DNA of 64,000 bases. Origin: Cryptomeria japonica. Its lineage: Eukaryota; Streptophyta; Pinopsida; Cupressales; Cupressaceae. Positions 11,413 through 22,915 of this stretch are shown here, piece by piece. Under the pieces are notes generated by a model. It did not search any database. It saw nothing but the letters and a program-made list of their open reading frames with translations, and was not told where the DNA came from. The stretch is taken from NCBI RefSeq assembly GCF_030272615.1, contig NC_081413.1, forward strand, positions 609,285,209 through 609,349,208. The letters are read 5' to 3'. Position numbers and translations under genes: made by a program. The stretch's first letter is position 1, and each line of letters opens with the position of its first letter.

Positions 11413-12665
11413 TGTAATGTCCCCACTTTAGCAGTTGACCAAGTGTATGTGCATTAGCCTAGCTCTACATGGTCCCGAGGGCTAACAAAGGGTTTAAGGG
11501 GATCCTGGAGTGTTTTGCCCTGGTCATTTCCAATTTGGGCCAAAACGGAGTTGATTTACTTAGTTTCAGGCATACTTACTATTTTTAGTAAGTCAGCAGG
11601 ACACAACGGAGGCTAGTTCTGGTGATTGGATTCGATACTCCTCGGTGAGAGCTTTCCGACGAGCTATCACTTGCGCTATTCGGAGTCCGATTGCTAATAT
11701 ATTTTAATGCCTGAAGTGTTATTAAAGTAACATTTAATTTAATTGTAAAATATTAAAGTGTTACTTTAATATTTATATTATGGGGATGTGTGCAAATCAA
11801 AGGGGCACCCAAGGGAGACATAAGTGTATTTTAATATGATTTATATTGCACGTCTTTTATCCCACATTGCTCAAGTGAGTTGGGTCGACCCTTGGAGAAA
11901 GAATAAAAGGAAGCTTTTGTGGCTTCATTCAGCATGTTGAATACGAGAAGAAATTGATGTGTGAATTGTAGATCCGTTCTTGGCATTAGAGGACGTCTAT
12001 CCTCTCTTGTGACATTCTAGACGTCATTCCCTTGGGGTTTGGGCCTTGGCCTTTGGAATCCATTGCTATCAGCTTCATTAAGAAGCAGATTGGGTGTATC
12101 TCCAGCTACAGGCAAATTTGGTGTTTTGCTCATACCTTCTTCACTTCTTGACCAATGCTTATGCCATTTTGAAGGGATGATTTTATGAAGATACTAGACC
12201 AATTGAAGACTAATTAATATTGTAGCGCAGCACTATTCACGTTACTGTAGCATAGCACTATTCATGCTACTGTAGCGCGGCACTATTCACATTACTGTAG
12301 CATGGAACTATTCATGTTACTGTAGGAACAAGATGGGAAGTCATTTTTGGAACATTATGTCAAAAATGCTGGAGTATTTAGTGAGTTGAAAAATCTGCTA
12401 TGTATTTGACTTTATTAATTCTGGAAATAATATCATATCAGCAGTAGTTCAATCTTCATGTTGCATATTATTTTAATTTCCTTCTAGTTCATGTTATGTG
12501 ATTTTAAACCTATGCAAAGACTTAAAAACAAACAAACATTTCATTTCCGAAGCCATAAGAGGTTTAAACATTAAACGGAGAAATAAGGAGTTGGATGCAA
12601 ATTGTTTGACTAAATTCCTATCAGCAGTTGCTTTAGTTTTTGGGCATTCTAGCGTGTCCATTACA
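11413..12665 (+). repeat. Element A 5' LTR
   Basis: 1253 bp, TGTAATGTCCCC...GTCCATTACA. It contains a TATA-like AATAAAAGG near 11902 and a 25-bp minisatellite at 12221-12335. Confidence 0.95.
12221..12335 (+). repeat. 25-bp minisatellite in the 5' LTR of A
   Basis: Four to five units of about 25 bp with core GTAGC(G/A)(C/T)(A/G)GCACTATTCA. Adjacent units form the palindrome GCTACTGTAGC. The 3' LTR has the same array (18262-18385) with different unit sequences and a slightly different layout. Confidence 0.8.
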
Positions 12666-12666
12666 G

Positions 12667-12678
12667 TGGTATCAGAGC
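12667..12678 (+). other. Primer-binding site of element A
   Basis: TGGTATCAGAGC, complementary to the 3' end of plant initiator-tRNA-Met, one base after the 5' LTR. Confidence 0.95.
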
Positions 12679-12708
12679 TTGTTTTTCCTGCCATCCTTTG
12701 AGGGTTTC

Positions 12709-14025
12709 ATGCGTCCAGCACATCAGTATTACTTGAGGAGAAATAGGTCAAACCTAAACTTAAAGAATTCACCAGAGATTGAAGAGGAGGGTGACCCTTT
12801 TTCAGCACCAGCCATGGGTGACAGAGATGGGGAAAGGGGAGAACCTAGCACTAGGGAGATGCTCAGTGATCTTGCTAGGGGTCAGAGGGAGCTCCAGGCT
12901 ACATTGCAGCAGATGGCTATAGCCATTACACAACATTTGCGGAGAGCAGACCAAGGCAATAATGCCAACCAAGGTAATAATGGCAACCAAAGTAATAATA
13001 CCAATCAGGGTAATAATGCTAACCAGGGAGGTGAACAAGGTAATGGAGGTAATGGAGACTCATCGGTTAACAAGGGAACCAAGACATATGCTAGAGCAGG
13101 TTCTTTTGCTACGAGACCACTCATGCCACAGTTTCCTCCGAGACAGAATGACCAGAATAATGCCGGTCCTACACAACAAGAGATTCAAGATATGATTATG
13201 GACAATTGGAGGGACTCTAGCCCTAATTTATTGGCTGAGATGACATTTAGGGAATATATGGATGTTAGACTCAACAATATGCCCATGAGAGGAAACCGAC
13301 AACAGAATTATGAGATGAGGAAGAAGTTGGGAAAGTTGTCTATTCCATACTATGATGGTACAGGGAAGGCTTCAACACGGACATGGGTCCAGAAATTAGA
13401 TACTTATTTCCAGCTTAATCCCATGCTTGAGGAAGATGCGATTAAGTACGCTGCATGGCACTTGGATGGGAGTGCACACGATTGGTGGCACCATGGTATG
13501 GTCACATTGGGCCATAATCAGATAGACACATTCGCAGAGTTCACTGAGAGGTTGATTGAGAGGTTCAATATGAAGGATCCAGAACTCCATTTCAAGGAGT
13601 TAGCTCAGTTGAGACAGTGGGGTCCTATCAACAGTTACATCTTAGATTTCCACAGTCTATCAGTGTTGGTTACAGACATTTCGGCGAGGAGGTTGATTGT
13701 ACTATTTGTGGATGGATTGTCAGAGCCTCTTCGTGGTTGGGTGAAGGGATATGATCCCCTCACCTTGCAGGATGCCATTCGGAAGGCGAGAGATCTTGCA
13801 CCTTCCGCTTCTAGGAGTAAGTTCACTCCTAAGGATCCACACTTCAAGAGGTATAAGGATAAGAAACCTCTACATAGGGATTCTCAGGCTCAGAAAAAAG
13901 AATCAAAGAGGTTATACAATGAGACACTGAACGAGTTGAGGCGGAAAAAACTATGTTTTCAGTGTAGGGAACCGTGGGATTTATCTCACAAGTGTCCTCT
14001 GAAGACTAAGGCCAACCAGATGGAG
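12709..14025 (+). pseudogene. Element A gag
   Basis: Start chosen at 12709 (MRPAHQYYLRR), the first ATG after the primer-binding site in the long frame. Residues about 75-130 are low complexity, with an 18-bp tandem repeat giving NQGNNANQGNNGNQ. The retrotransposon gag core follows at about residues 210-330 (DTYFQLNPMLEEDAIKYAAW, GSAHDWWH, FTERLIERFN). It ends with a zinc knuckle CFQCREPWDLSHKC, the Cys-X2-Cys-X7-His-X-Cys form. Gag would form the particle and bind genomic RNA. The frame meets TAG at 14026 but continues in the same frame into pol, and the stop fits a CAG-to-TAG change, so gag and pol were probably one polyprotein. Confidence 0.9.
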
Positions 14026-14028
14026 TAG

Positions 14029-14640
14029 TTCTCTGCTGAGGAGTCACAGTCAGAGGATGAGGAGCAGCAGTCAGAGTCTAATGGTGAGAGCAGTGCCACT
14101 AAGGAGGGTTCAGGGAATGAGAAGTCCCTAGCTAGATTGACAAGTACTCAAAAGGCAATTACTTTTAAGGTGCGTGGCACCATACAGGGAGAGGAGGTGG
14201 TTGGTTTGTTGGGCACTGGGGCCACACATAATTTCATAGATTCGCAGTTAGTGGCTAGGAGAGGGTGGCAAACTGAAGAACATTCAGGATTCCAAGTCGT
14301 GGGAACTAGTGGTCACAAGTTACTATGCACACAGAAGATTACAAATCTTCGCATCAGATTGGGAGATGGTTATGAGCTCCAGGTTGAGTTCTATGTTGTG
14401 GACATGGGTGATTATGACGTTATCTTAGGGATGACTTGGATGGCATTGTTGAGAGAGTTTACTCTCAACATGGAGAGAGTAGAGATGAGGTTCCAGCATG
14501 AGGGCAGGACCGTGGTACTCAGAGGATTATCAGATGGCAGTTGTAGGGTAGTTTCTTTGAGGAGGATGAAGAGGTTGTTCAGACATGATGATGTTGAGTG
14601 GGCAGCGGAGTGCTTGATTATGCCAGCATCACCAGAGCCA
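14029..14640 (+). pseudogene. Element A protease
   Basis: Acidic Gln/Ser/Glu linker, then a retropepsin fold: [25 protein letters not shown], seen here in two parts as [14 protein letters not shown] and [11 protein letters not shown], then [16 protein letters not shown], the usual second half. The family's catalytic Asp-Ser/Thr-Gly reads Gly-Thr-Gly (codon GGC near 14211), so the active-site Asp is lost by what looks like one A-to-G change. Same frame as gag and RT. As it stands it could not cut. Confidence 0.85.
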
Positions 14641-15990
14641 CAGGTTAAGAGTCATCTGCCTAATATGCAGGACATCCTTGATAGACATGCCAAGGTATTT
14701 GGCAGTATCCCACATCGCGTTCCTCCAGATAGGGGGATAGAGCACGTCATTGAGTTAGAAGAGGGGGCTCAGCCCATTATGATCACGCCCTATCATCATC
14801 CAAAGAAACACAAGGATGAGATAGAGAAATCCATCAAGGAGTTGTTGGAGATGGGGCACATTAGGCCAAGCAAAAGCCCTTTTGCTTCGGTAGTTGTTTT
14901 GGTTAAGAAGGATGGAACAATGTGCATGTGCATTGACTACAAGGCCTTGAACAAGAAAACCATTAAGAACGGGTACCCGATTCCGAGCATAGATGAGCTA
15001 CATGGGGCATGCTTCCTCACAAAGATAGATTTGAGATCAGGGTATCATCAGTTCAGTATGAGGGCAGAGGACATTGAGAAGACAACTTTTCGGTGTCACT
15101 ATGGTCATTTCAACTTGTTGTTTATGCCATTTGGGCTAACCAATGCTCCTGCTACTTTTTAGAGTTGCATGAACCAGGTGTTCAGGGGGCATTTGAGGAG
15201 ATTCATTTTGATTTTCTTTGATGATATTTTGGTCTTTAGCAAGACATGGGAGGAGCATTTGCAGCATCTTGAGGAGGTACTATCTATCTTGGAGAGAGAG
15301 TCACTGTATGCCAAGGAGTCTAAGTGTGAGTTCGGGATGACAGAGCTTTTGTACCTTGGTCATATTATCAGTGCAAAGGGAGTTCGGGTGGATCCTGAAA
15401 AGATTAGAGCTATTGTTGATTGGCCCACGCCTACGAACCTTACTCAGCTTAAGGGGTTCTTTGGCTTATGTGGTTTTTATAGGAGGTTTGTTAAGGGGTT
15501 TTCTCAGACAGCTGCTCCCTTGACAGATCTTACTAAGAAGGGGGCCTTCATGTGGACAGGGGCAGCACAGAGGTGTTTTGAGCATTTCAAGCGGCTAATG
15601 TCTTCATGTCCAATCCTAGCTCTACCAAAGTTCACAAAGCCTTTTGAGCTTCATTGTGATGCATCGGGTGATGGGGTTGGAGCAATATTGATGCAGGAGA
15701 AGCACCGCATCGCTTTTGAGAGTAGGAAGCTCCGAGGTGTGGAGAGGAGCTATTCTATTTATGATCGTGAGATGTTGGCCATCATGCATGCCTTGGCCAA
15801 ATTCTGATCCTACTTGGTTGGAGGGAAGTTTGTGATCAAGACGGATCACAAAAGCATAAAGTATTTCATGAGCCAGCGAGACTTAAATGACAGGCAGCAG
15901 AAGTGGGTCACTAAATTGCAGGCTTATGACTTTGACATTGAGTTTGTCAAAGGGAAGAAGAATGTAGTAGTTGATGCCTTATCCAAAAGA
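14641..15990 (+). pseudogene. Element A reverse transcriptase and RNase H
   Basis: RT motifs in order: [43 protein letters not shown], the catalytic FFDDILVFS (15213-15240) and YLGHIIS. The connection region and RNase H follow (FELHCDASGDGVGAIL with its first Asp, YDREMLAIMHAL with its Glu, TDHKSIKYFM with its second Asp, VVDALSKRP). Stops lie at 15160 (TAG) and 15805 (TGA), both in one continuous frame and both one transition from Gln and Trp codons. No frameshift was found. It would copy the RNA to DNA in cytoplasmic particles. Confidence 0.95.
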
Positions 15991-17481
15991 CCTCACATTT
16001 GTGCTCTTGCAGAGATTACAAGAGATTGGAGGGATAAGATTATAGCAGAGTATGTCGAAGATACTTGGGCTTCTGGTTTGATTTCAGATACTATACAGGA
16101 TGATCGCTATGAGGTGATAGATGGATTGATCAGATTTCAGGACAGGGTTTATTGGATTCCGTCATCACAGTTGAGAGAGGCGATACTAAGGGCATTTCAT
16201 GATGTGCCTACAGCTGGGCATCCAGGGGTCTTCAAGACCTACAGGCAAATCCGAGAGCGGTTCTCATGGAGAGGGCTCAAGGATGATGTTCAAAGGTATG
16301 TCAGGGAATGTGCAGTTTGTCAGCAGAATAAGGGAGAGCACACGTTTCCTGCAGGTTTACTATAGCCCTTGCCCATTCTGGACAGGAAATGGTAAAGCAT
16401 TTCTATGGACTTCACCACTGGTTTAGCACAAGTGCAGGGAAGAGATTGCATTTATGTGGTGGTAGACAGATTGACGAAGTTTGCTCACTTCTTTGCTATT
16501 CCTTCTTCTTACACAGCAGCTCAGGTGGCAAATTTGTTCTTCAGAGAGATTTTTAGGTTGCATGGGCTACCGAGATTTATTGTTAGTGACAGGGATAGCA
16601 AGTTCATGAGCGCCTTTTGGCAAGAGTTGTTCAGACTGTGCGTTACAGATCTTACACCTAGTATGAGCTACCATCCTCAAACAGATAGGCAGACGGAGAT
16701 AGTAAATAAATGGGTGGAAAGTTATTTACAGAACTATGTGATTGCGTAGCAGAGAGCTTGGGTCAGGTCGTTACACATGTGGGAGTATTGTTACAATACC
16801 ACATATCACATGACCATCAGGATGACTCCATTTATGGCATTGTATGGGTATGAAGCACCAAGCTTCATGGATTTGGCTTTGGGGGACAACAGAGTGCCCA
16901 AAGTCAAGGATCTGTTGTAGGATAGTCAGGATATCCTGAGAGCACTCAAGGAGAATCTACAGCAGGTTCAAAATCAGCAAAAGTTGTATGCTGACCAACA
17001 TAGGGTAGAGCGTAGTTTCGAGGTGGGGGACATGGTGTATTTGAGGCTACAACCATATAGGCAGTCATCGCTCAAGAGGAGCAGAGCAGAGAAGTTGAAG
17101 CCTAGATTTTATGGTCCCTACAGGGTGATTCGCAGAGTGGGCGAAGTCGCCTATGAGCTTGAGCTTCCAGAGGGCAGTCGGGTACACAGTGTATTTCATG
17201 TGTCTAGGCTTAAGAAAGCCATTGGTCAGAGTGTAGTACCTTCTACAAATTTACCCCCTTTGGATGAGGAGGGGAAGCTCGTGTTAGTACCTGAGGCTAT
17301 CCTGGACACTAGAGAGAGGAAATTCAAAAACAGGATAGTGAAGGAGTATTTGGTCAGATGGAGAGACCTGTCGAAGGAAGATGCTACATGGGAGAATGAG
17401 CAAGTGATACAGCAGGCTGGGCTGAGATTGCTTGAGGACAAGCAATTTCAAGGGGGGCGGACTGTAATGTCCCCACTTTAA
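15991..17481 (+). pseudogene. Element A integrase with C-terminal chromodomain
   Basis: HHCC zinc-binding region (HDVPTAGHPG, CAVCQQNK), then the core with ISMDFTTGL (first Asp), VSDRDSKF (second Asp) and HPQTDRQTEIVN (Glu). The GPY/F-type domain follows (FYGPYRVIRRVGEVAYELELP), then a chromodomain (VKEYLVRWRDLSKEDATWEN) at about 17335-17400, which marks the chromovirus clade and in that clade steers insertion to particular chromatin. Stops at 16363, 16393, 16747 and 16918 are in-frame, each one C-to-T from a Gln codon. The frame ends at 17479-17481 inside the 3' LTR. Confidence 0.95.
17450..17462 (+). other. Polypurine tract of element A
   Basis: AAGGGGGGCGGAC immediately before the 3' LTR. 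Confidence 0.85.
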
Positions 17482-18720
17482 TAGTTGACCAAGTGTATGT
17501 GCGTTAGCCTAGCTCTACATGGTCCCGAGGGCCAACGAAGGGTTTAAGGGGATCCTGGAGTGTTTTGGCCTAGTCATTTCCAGTTTGGGCCAAAACGTAG
17601 TTGATTTACTTAGTTTCAGGCATACTTACTATTTTTAGTAAGTCAGCAGGACACAACAGAGGCTAGTTTTGGTGATTGGATTCGATACTCCTCGGCGAGA
17701 GCTTTCCGACGAGCTATCACTCGCGTTATTCAGAGTCCGATTGGTAATATATTTTAATGCCTAAAGTGTTATTAAAGTAACATTTAATTTAATTGTAAAA
17801 TATTAAAGTGTTACTTTAATATTTATTTTATGGGGATGTGTGCAAATCAAAGGGGCACCCAAGGGAGACATAAGTGAATATTTTAATATGTTTTATATTG
17901 CACATCTTTTATCCCACATTTCTCAAGTGAGTTGGGTCAACCCTTGGAGAAAGAATAAAAGGAATCTTTTGTGGCTTCATTCAGCATGTTGAATATGAGA
18001 AGAAATTGTTGTGTGAGTTGCAGATCCGTTCTTGGCATTAGAGGATGTCTATCCTCTCTTGTGACATTCTAGATGTCATTCCCTTGGGGTTTGGCCTTTG
18101 GAATCCATTGCTATCAGCTTCATTAATAGGCAAATTGGGTGCATCTCTAGCTACAAGCAGATTTGGTGTTTTGCTCATACCTTCTTCACTTCTTGACCAA
18201 TGCTTATGCCATTCTGAAGGGATGATTTTATGAAGATATTGGACATATTGTAGACTAATTAATATTGTAGCAGCACTATAGCACAGCACTATTCACGTAC
18301 TGTAGCACAGCACTATTCACGCTACTGTAGCGTGGCACTATTCACGCTACTGTAGTATGACACTATTCATGTTACTGTAGCAGCAAGATGGGAAGTCATT
18401 GTTGGAACATTATGTCAAAAATGCTGGAGTATTTAGTGAGTTGAAAAATCTGCTATGTATTTGACTTTATTAATTCTGGAAATAATATCATATCAGCAAT
18501 AGTTCAATCTTCATGTTGCATATTATTGTAATTTCCTTCTAGTTCATGTTATGTGATTTTAAACCTATGCAAAGACTTAAAAACAAACAAACATTTCATT
18601 TCCGAAGCCATAAGAGGTTTAAACATTAAACGGAGAAATAAGGAGTTGGATGCAAACTGTTTGACTAAATTCCTATCAGCAGTTGGTTTAGTTTTTGGGC
18701 ATTCTAGGGTGTCCATTATA
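17463..18720 (+). repeat. Element A 3' LTR
   Basis: 1258 bp. Ends ...GTCCATTATA, where the 5' LTR ends ...GTCCATTACA, so the terminal CA has become TA by one transition. It is followed by the target duplication GGCAC. Confidence 0.95.
18262..18385 (+). repeat. 25-bp minisatellite in the 3' LTR of A
   Basis: Same array as 12221-12335: TACTGTAGC-centred units with substitutions that differ from the 5' LTR. Confidence 0.75.
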
Positions 18721-18826
18721 GGCACGCTTCTTGAGGCAGAGTTTCGACTAATCCTTGGTCCATCTTGGAACTACGTTTCGAATTTCATCGAATTCTGGGT
18801 TCCTTTGCTATGTCTTTCTTTCAATT

Positions 18827-20440
18827 TCGGGTTTTAAAATCCCGACTGCAGGTGGAGAATTTTCTTCAAAATGCAAGTTTTAATGATGTCCATTGTTTTG
18901 GTTTTTGTAGGGAAATTTTTAGCTTATTACATGTGCATTTTTATTAAAAGATGAATACTTGTAATTTGTTTTAAATTTTCCTTTTATTGTTTTTATTATT
19001 TTTATTGTTTTTTGGCTTTTTTAGTTAAAATAGGGATTTTTGGTTAAGTTACAAGTAAACTTATAGTTTTCTCCAAAAATCCCTACTTTAATGGTTTTTA
19101 CATGTAATAGGGATTTTAAACCCCTATTACATGTGTGCAAGTAAGTTATAACTTGTTGTAGGGGTTTTATTTCCCCTTTACAAGTGAGTAAAACTTGCAT
19201 CTTTCTCCAAAAATCTTGATTTTGCCTTGTAAGTGAAAAAGTGACAATTTTAAACTTGCACTTTGGTCTAAAAAACCCGATTTTGCTCATAAAGTGCATT
19301 TTTGACAATTTTAAACTTGCATTTTGTTTCCAAAAACCCGAATTTGGCTTTGTTGAGGAAAAAGTGAAAATTAGAACTTGTCATATCTTCTAAAAAACCC
19401 GATTTTCACATACTTATGCAAATTCAAACTTGCACTTGTTTTCCAAAAACCCAATTGCAAGGAAAAAACGGTTTTTGAGAATTTCAAGCAAGATTTTGTG
19501 GAGAGATTCAAGGAATAAGAAGGCGAAATGATTGCAAGGCGTTTTTTGTGAGTGTGTAAACACGTTGCTTTTGATTTGAAAAACGGTTTACACTCCATTT
19601 GCTGCGTTTTTACTTCTTCAAACCGTTTTTCACGTGACCCTCCTTTGGCTGCGTCTTGGAAGGATTTGGTGCCGCGTTTTCCCTCCATCCTTGGGCATTT
19701 AGCTTTGACACTTTCATACATGGTATTTCCCTAAGGATTTGGCCCTATTTTCTTGCATCTATAACCACGTTTTTGCAACTAAAGACGTTTTTCCAAAAAC
19801 TTGGCAAGGGTTTAGGGATTGCGGTTTGTCTCTATTAATTGGATATTCTTCTTCATTCCAAGTTTGATTGCATTTTTGGAGAAGAATTTTCAGTTTGAAG
19901 CAAGGTATGTTTTCCTTTCTTTCTTGTTTCATTTTTATTATTTTCTTGTTTTCTTAGTTTTCCTTCTTAGCTGCATTTTTGAAAATATGTTGTTCTTCCC
20001 CCAAAAATCGGTTTTTGTGAGACAGATCTTCCCCTTGGTATGCAATTTTTGAATTGCATTGTTCTTCCCATATTCCCTCTTTACTTGTATTTGGGAATTT
20101 TAATCCCGATTACAAGTTCGCTGGAAATTCTTGTTCTTCCCTTACGGTTAAGGAATTTAACCATTTTTGGTTAAAATTTCCAAGTTGAAAAGTGTGAAAT
20201 ACCCCCCCCTTTCAAATTCGAGTTTTAAAAACCGGATTACATGTTGAAAAGTTCTTCCCATTTTCATGAAAATGACATTCCCGGATTTTCCCATTTCTAT
20301 CCATTCACGTTTCGCATATCCGTACTTTCCATTTCCGTCATTTTTTGCAAATCAAATTCTCATTTTCCATCCATTTCTCCATTTGCAAATTTACAAGTGT
20401 ACTTGCATTCGGGTTTTAAAACCCCGATTGCATGTATGTT
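18827..20440 (+). repeat. Palindromic GGG-TTTTAAA-CCC modules in U3 of D1
   Basis: At least five dispersed inverted repeats centred on GGGnTTTTAAAnCCC, near 18827, 19102, 20085, 20216 and 20401. The strongest, at 19102-19136, pairs ACATGTAATAGGG with CCCTATTACATGT. They are embedded in a T-rich region where ACTTGCA/ACTTGTA recurs many times. D2 has the same type near 60920, 61818 and 62130. No gene is seen in 18726-20600. Confidence 0.7.
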
Positions 20441-20674
20441 CTTTCCAACTTGTATACTTGCAAAAATTTCCCCAAGATCCGAAATTGGTCAAAGTCAAGA
20501 TTTTCCCATTTCTATATATTTCCCCTCTTCCTCTCACAAAATCGTGAAGTTCAAGAATCAAAGTTTTTCCCATTTGAATTCCCATTTGAAGAAGGAAGAA
20601 TGATATTTGCAGCTGACTATGATGTTGCCTTAACTCTTTTAAGTCTTCATTACAATATTCCAGGTTCACAATCA

Positions 20675-22867
20675 ATGTCAGATTTGCCGGCATCTCCAGT
20701 TTCAAAAAAGATGAAGTACAAATATGACAAATATCAGAACGAGGTAGCACCTTCCCAAGTTTCTTCCCCTTTGGAGCGTATCAGAGATCGGAAATAGGGC
20801 ACGTTGATATGTTGGAATTCGTCAAGAGGGTAGAAGATCCACAAGATAATAACTTGCAGCGGTTGTTGGACAGCCATATCCATCATGCATCTTTCCTGGT
20901 GGCTGCCCTAGAACTTGAGTTTGTTCTTGCTTGCGCCCATCATTTTGACAAAGAGACAAGAGTCATCAAAAATGATGATGGCGAAGCTATAATCCGTCTT
21001 GATGCAGATACGATCGAGAAGGTCTTCAGAATACCTCCTGCACCTATTTACATGGAAATCTCCAAAAAAAGCACAGCAGAGTATTACGTGAAGAGGGAAA
21101 AAGACTGCTAGCGACATATCAACAGGTGGATCCAAGAGTCACAAGCCTCCTTCTCAAGGTGGGCAAAGTTGTACTGCTGCAATTTCAAATGGGAAATAGG
21201 AGACACCATAACCCTTCTCAACAGGATGATGGGCCTCAAGTATTCTAATGTCTTTGAGCCATGGATGTATCAATTTATCATGTTCATAAGGCAGTCTCAT
21301 CACATTTCATGGGGAGAAGTGATCAGCGATGTCTTGTGTGAACAACTTGCAGCAGTCCCTACCACCATGACTTTCTTCATGAACTCGTATTTGGTATACT
21401 TGGCAGCATCACTTAGACACTTCCCAGGTCTTTCTACCAAGGGTGATCGCTCATTTATACCAATTTGGGAATATTATGACCAGTTGGCGTTGAGACCCAA
21501 CAGATTGTATTTCAGAAGAGTTCAAGATGCATTCTTCGGATATTTCATGTGTCGGTTTGACAGAACTCTGAGGAACAAAAGAGTATCAGATGAGGCATGG
21601 GAAAGGGTGTGCGAATATGGATGTTTGTTTCTACAATTTCCCACCTTCACCTATATGAGAATTGGATGCTATGGTGGTCAGCCATATATGCTTCCTAGAT
21701 ACCCGACTGACAAGATCATTCTTATGGAGTTGGGAAGACAGATCATGGCTGTCCACACCTTTCAGTCTACTAGACACAAGGTTGGAATGGGGATCTCTAC
21801 CACAAATCCATTAAAAATTTGCCATTATTCCCTTGTCACATCTGTGAAAGCTAAGGCCATGGAGACTGAATTACAGGAAATCAAGCTCAAAAGGTTTAAA
21901 CCTAGAGCTGATTTTGATTACAGGGGTATGAAGGAGAAGATCAAGAAATCCTTTGTGCATGTGCATCGCATTGAGGACATCTGGGTAGATCTCTGCACAG
22001 AAGCCGAAGTTCTGAAGATGGATTACTGCAGGCTCACTGTTGAGCAAATTGTTGATTGGAACTTGGTGGATATCCCACAAGGGATGATTGATGATGGGCA
22101 CATACTTGATCCTGAATACATTTCGCGAAGGGTTGAGGAAGCTCCACTTCCTTTGATCCAATGGTCACACAGAATGCATATCCATCCTTGAGAGATTTCA
22201 GCCTATCTTGGCTAACACTAATGCATGGTTGAAAAATAATGTTGTTACACTTATAAAAATGAAGGTTGGAAAAGAAGATGATTCTACGAGGCCTCTTAGA
22301 CGTAAGTCTGAGATTCAGGTTGACAACAAGGAAGGTGCATCATCTTCAGGCACAAGGATCAAGTTGCGAGTAAGTCGGGCAGTAGTGCTTCCTCCTGAGG
22401 AGACGACAATTCGTGGGAAGGAAAAATCATGATTTCATGTTCAAGTGATCGATCTGGATAATCCAAAAGAAGGGTAGCAATCTGAAGATGCTCCTAAGTC
22501 TCTAGTTTCAGACTCGCCTCATGAGATCATTCCTCCAATTGCCATTGAGACGCCTCTTTCTCCTCCTGATTTGCTTGTGAATGAATCTCCTCAGAATGCT
22601 ATTCCTATTTCAGCATACGAGCCAGCTCCTGATCATCAACAAGAGAGTGTGTTGGAAGTTCCTGAGGATATTCCTACTTGCATCCAGCTATCAGAAATTG
22701 ATACTTCCACTTTTGGTTTTGAAGAATTCATGAGGCAATCTTCATGCCCATTGGTAACTGAGCAAACCGTGGTCACTGTCCAAACAGATATTCTTCCCAG
22801 GATGACCATGGTGATTCAAACAGAAACTAAGCTCCTCTTCTATAAATACTTGAGGGGTCTATTGTAA
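20675..22867 (+). pseudogene. ORF in U3 of LTR D1, unknown conserved protein (about 730 codons)
   Basis: Start taken at 20675 (MSDLPAS), matched by MSDLPSP at 62399 in D2 and MSKSGF in copy H. An upstream in-frame ATG at 20600 (MIFAADYD) is not in frame in D2. Segments: Lys/Tyr-rich start (KKMKYKYDKYQNE), FVKRVEDPQD, AHHFDKETRVI, RLDADTIEKVFRIP, LLNRMMGL, YLVYLAASLRHF, IPIWEYYDQL, FLQFPTFTYMR, YPTDKIILMELGRQI, then a Pro/Ser/Thr-rich, acidic C-terminal third. Breaks: a 1-nt loss near 20790 compared with D2, TAG at 21109, a shift near 22185 and stops at 22430 and about 22475. The last codons overlap the TATA box. No known domain recognised. It could be an accessory retroelement protein, loosely like accessory ORFs found in some viral LTRs, or a captured host gene. 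Confidence 0.75.
22840..22848 (+). promoter_or_regulatory. TATA box of LTR D1
   Basis: CTATAAATA followed by a short GC-richer stretch, 0.8 kb before the LTR end. It places the U3/R border near 22870. Confidence 0.65.
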
Positions 22868-22915
22868 TCTTTATCTTTTGGAAAGCAAGCAAAAACTCTG
22901 CCAAATTTACAGCAA

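Larger units (their letters stand above)
11413..18720 (+). mobile_element. Element A: full-length Ty3/Gypsy chromovirus
   Basis: 7.3 kb, two LTRs, target duplication GGCAC at 11408-11412 and 18721-18725. The empty site is visible in D2 (60459-60475, CTATGGCACACTTCTCGAG), confirming the junction. It has a primer-binding site matching initiator-tRNA-Met, a single gag-pol frame, a C-terminal chromodomain and a polypurine tract. The youngest insertion of the nest by position, but inactive: seven in-frame stops and a changed protease active site. The LTRs differ at about 9 positions in the first 155 bp by hand count, mostly transitions. Confidence 0.95.
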
